The notes beneath the pieces were generated by a model that was given only the letters and a program-made list of their open reading frames with translations, did not search any database and was not told where the DNA came from. Made by a program: the position numbers and the translations under genes. This document shows positions 16,465-17,278 of a DNA stretch of 17,278 bases, in pieces. The first letter of the stretch is position 1. Each line of letters starts with the position of its first letter. Origin of the DNA: Saprospiraceae bacterium (GTDB taxonomy: Bacteria > Bacteroidota > Bacteroidia > Chitinophagales > Saprospiraceae); contig JAHDII010000038.1 in assembly GCA_020630895.1 (NCBI GenBank), forward strand, positions 1 to 17,278, written 5' to 3'.

Positions 16465-17265
16465 ATGAGGCAATTCATTCTAAGCATTTGTACCCTACTA
16501 TTCTTCTCCCTAGTAACTAAAAGTCAATCTACTTGTGATGTTTTTACAGAAGATGAAATTTATATTTTCTCTGATGACTATAACTGTATTAATATGGATA
16601 CCTTTATTTGCTGGGCTTATCCAAGTTCTACTTGGCCTGTTCCTAATCCAGAAGGTTACATTATTACAAAAAGGAATTTTCTACCTTTCTATCATAGCTA
16701 TAATAGTTTTTCACAATATGAAAATTACTTATATAATTATCAAGATACTATTAATGCTTCTTACACACTCAATTCTTGTGAATTAGAATATGGAATACCT
16801 TGGTCTCTTCCAATTGAGTTAGGTATCAATTTTTTTACTTTTACAGATATCCTTACAAATTGTAGTGATTCATTAGTAGTCTATTATACAACTAATGAAT
16901 CATATTGCCAAAGCCATCAAATCAGTTATGAGATCAATGATAACGGATTGTTATCTGCAACAGTAGGAAAAGATGATAATTTTACTTACACTTTTGATTC
17001 TATCCGATGGTCTATTGATTCAGAAAATTATTCTAATACTTTATATAATATTGAAGAATTTACACCTTTTGAATACAATTTCACAACAGATGGGAGATAC
17101 AGCATTTGTGCAGAATTTTATATTAGTGAACTTGATTGTTACGATCAAGATTGTATAACAATTGAAGTAGGACCTCCCTGTGGTTCATTACCCTTTACAG
17201 ATACATTACATTTAACTTGTTCTGATACTATATTTTTCTACTGGATGGGGAGCTCCTTTCTTTAA
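16465..17265 (+). CDS. Secreted Cys-rich protein with PKD-like domain, probably frameshifted near the window edge
   Basis: The product is exported by an N-terminal signal peptide (about 1-21: MRQFILSICTLLFFSLVTKS). I do not recognise the family. Mature module 1 (23-150) contains CINMDTFICWAYP (41-53) and several Cys. Residues 152-236 look like a PKD-type beta-sandwich, with a W at 182, a TDGRYSICAEF motif near 208-218 and a DCITIEV final strand. A second module starts at 239 with CSDTIFFYW (252-260), echoing module 1 (INMDTFICW). The frame stops at 17263-17265 just after this. One base fewer in the GGGG run at 17247-17250 would read on as MGAPFFNGGFS to the window end, so the true protein is probably longer. 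It may be a T9SS client, as such modules often are, but no sorting domain is in the window. Confidence 0.65.
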   Translation: MRQFILSICTLLFFSLVTKSQSTCDVFTEDEIYIFSDDYNCINMDTFICWAYPSSTWPVPNPEGYIITKRNFLPFYHSYNSFSQYENYLYNYQDTINASYTLNSCELEYGIPWSLPIELGINFFTFTDILTNCSDSLVVYYTTNESYCQSHQISYEINDNGLLSATVGKDDNFTYTFDSIRWSIDSENYSNTLYNIEEFTPFEYNFTTDGRYSICAEFYISELDCYDQDCITIEVGPPCGSLPFTDTLHLTCSDTIFFYWMGSSFL

Positions 17266-17278
17266 TGGTGGTTTTAGT

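Overview
The window looks like an AT-rich chromosome segment (about one third G+C by eye) from a member of the Bacteroidota. The evidence is a giant secreted protein with a C-terminal type IX secretion (T9SS) sorting domain of the YPNP type, a GEVEDY domain and SdrD_B repeats, a TlpA-like lipoprotein with an N-terminal DUF4369-like region, and start codons preceded by AT-rich sequence instead of Shine-Dalgarno sites. Domain style suggests Saprospiria or Flavobacteriia-like marine bacteria, but the class cannot be fixed from the sequence alone.

Layout. A 67-residue unknown protein (10-213, +) faces the end of a very large membrane histidine kinase (297-4031, -), and a shared two-way terminator lies between them. 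The kinase is transcribed divergently from purL (4250-6484, +). purL is followed by a thioredoxin-fold lipoprotein (6576-7703), which ends in a 27-bp perfect hairpin. After a regulatory gap with a good sigma-54-like -24/-12 match comes the 2380-residue secreted repeat protein (7986-15128), closed by a hairpin terminator. A small lipoprotein esterase-like alpha/beta hydrolase follows (15218-16009). A 455-base gene-free stretch (16010-16464) comes next, with a direct-repeat-flanked fold-back element, two DnaA-box-like 9-mers and repeated TATCAAATA half-sites. The last gene (16465-17265) encodes a secreted Cys-rich protein whose reading frame probably breaks at a G run close to the window edge.

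How the genes relate. This is a mix of housekeeping (purL), signalling (orphan NtrY-like kinase) and cell-envelope or secreted functions (thioredoxin lipoprotein, T9SS client, hydrolase lipoprotein, secreted Cys-rich protein). Terminators separate most genes, so there is little sign of an operon. The main possible functional link is inferred only: an NtrY-type kinase and a sigma-54-like promoter in front of the giant surface protein are two parts that often belong to the same regulatory logic. No CRISPR array, phage genes, transposase, rRNA or tRNA was seen. I found no convincing new multi-gene system. The best leads are the promoter of the giant protein, its nested domain architecture with recurring CxxC motifs, and the fold-back element in the last intergenic stretch.
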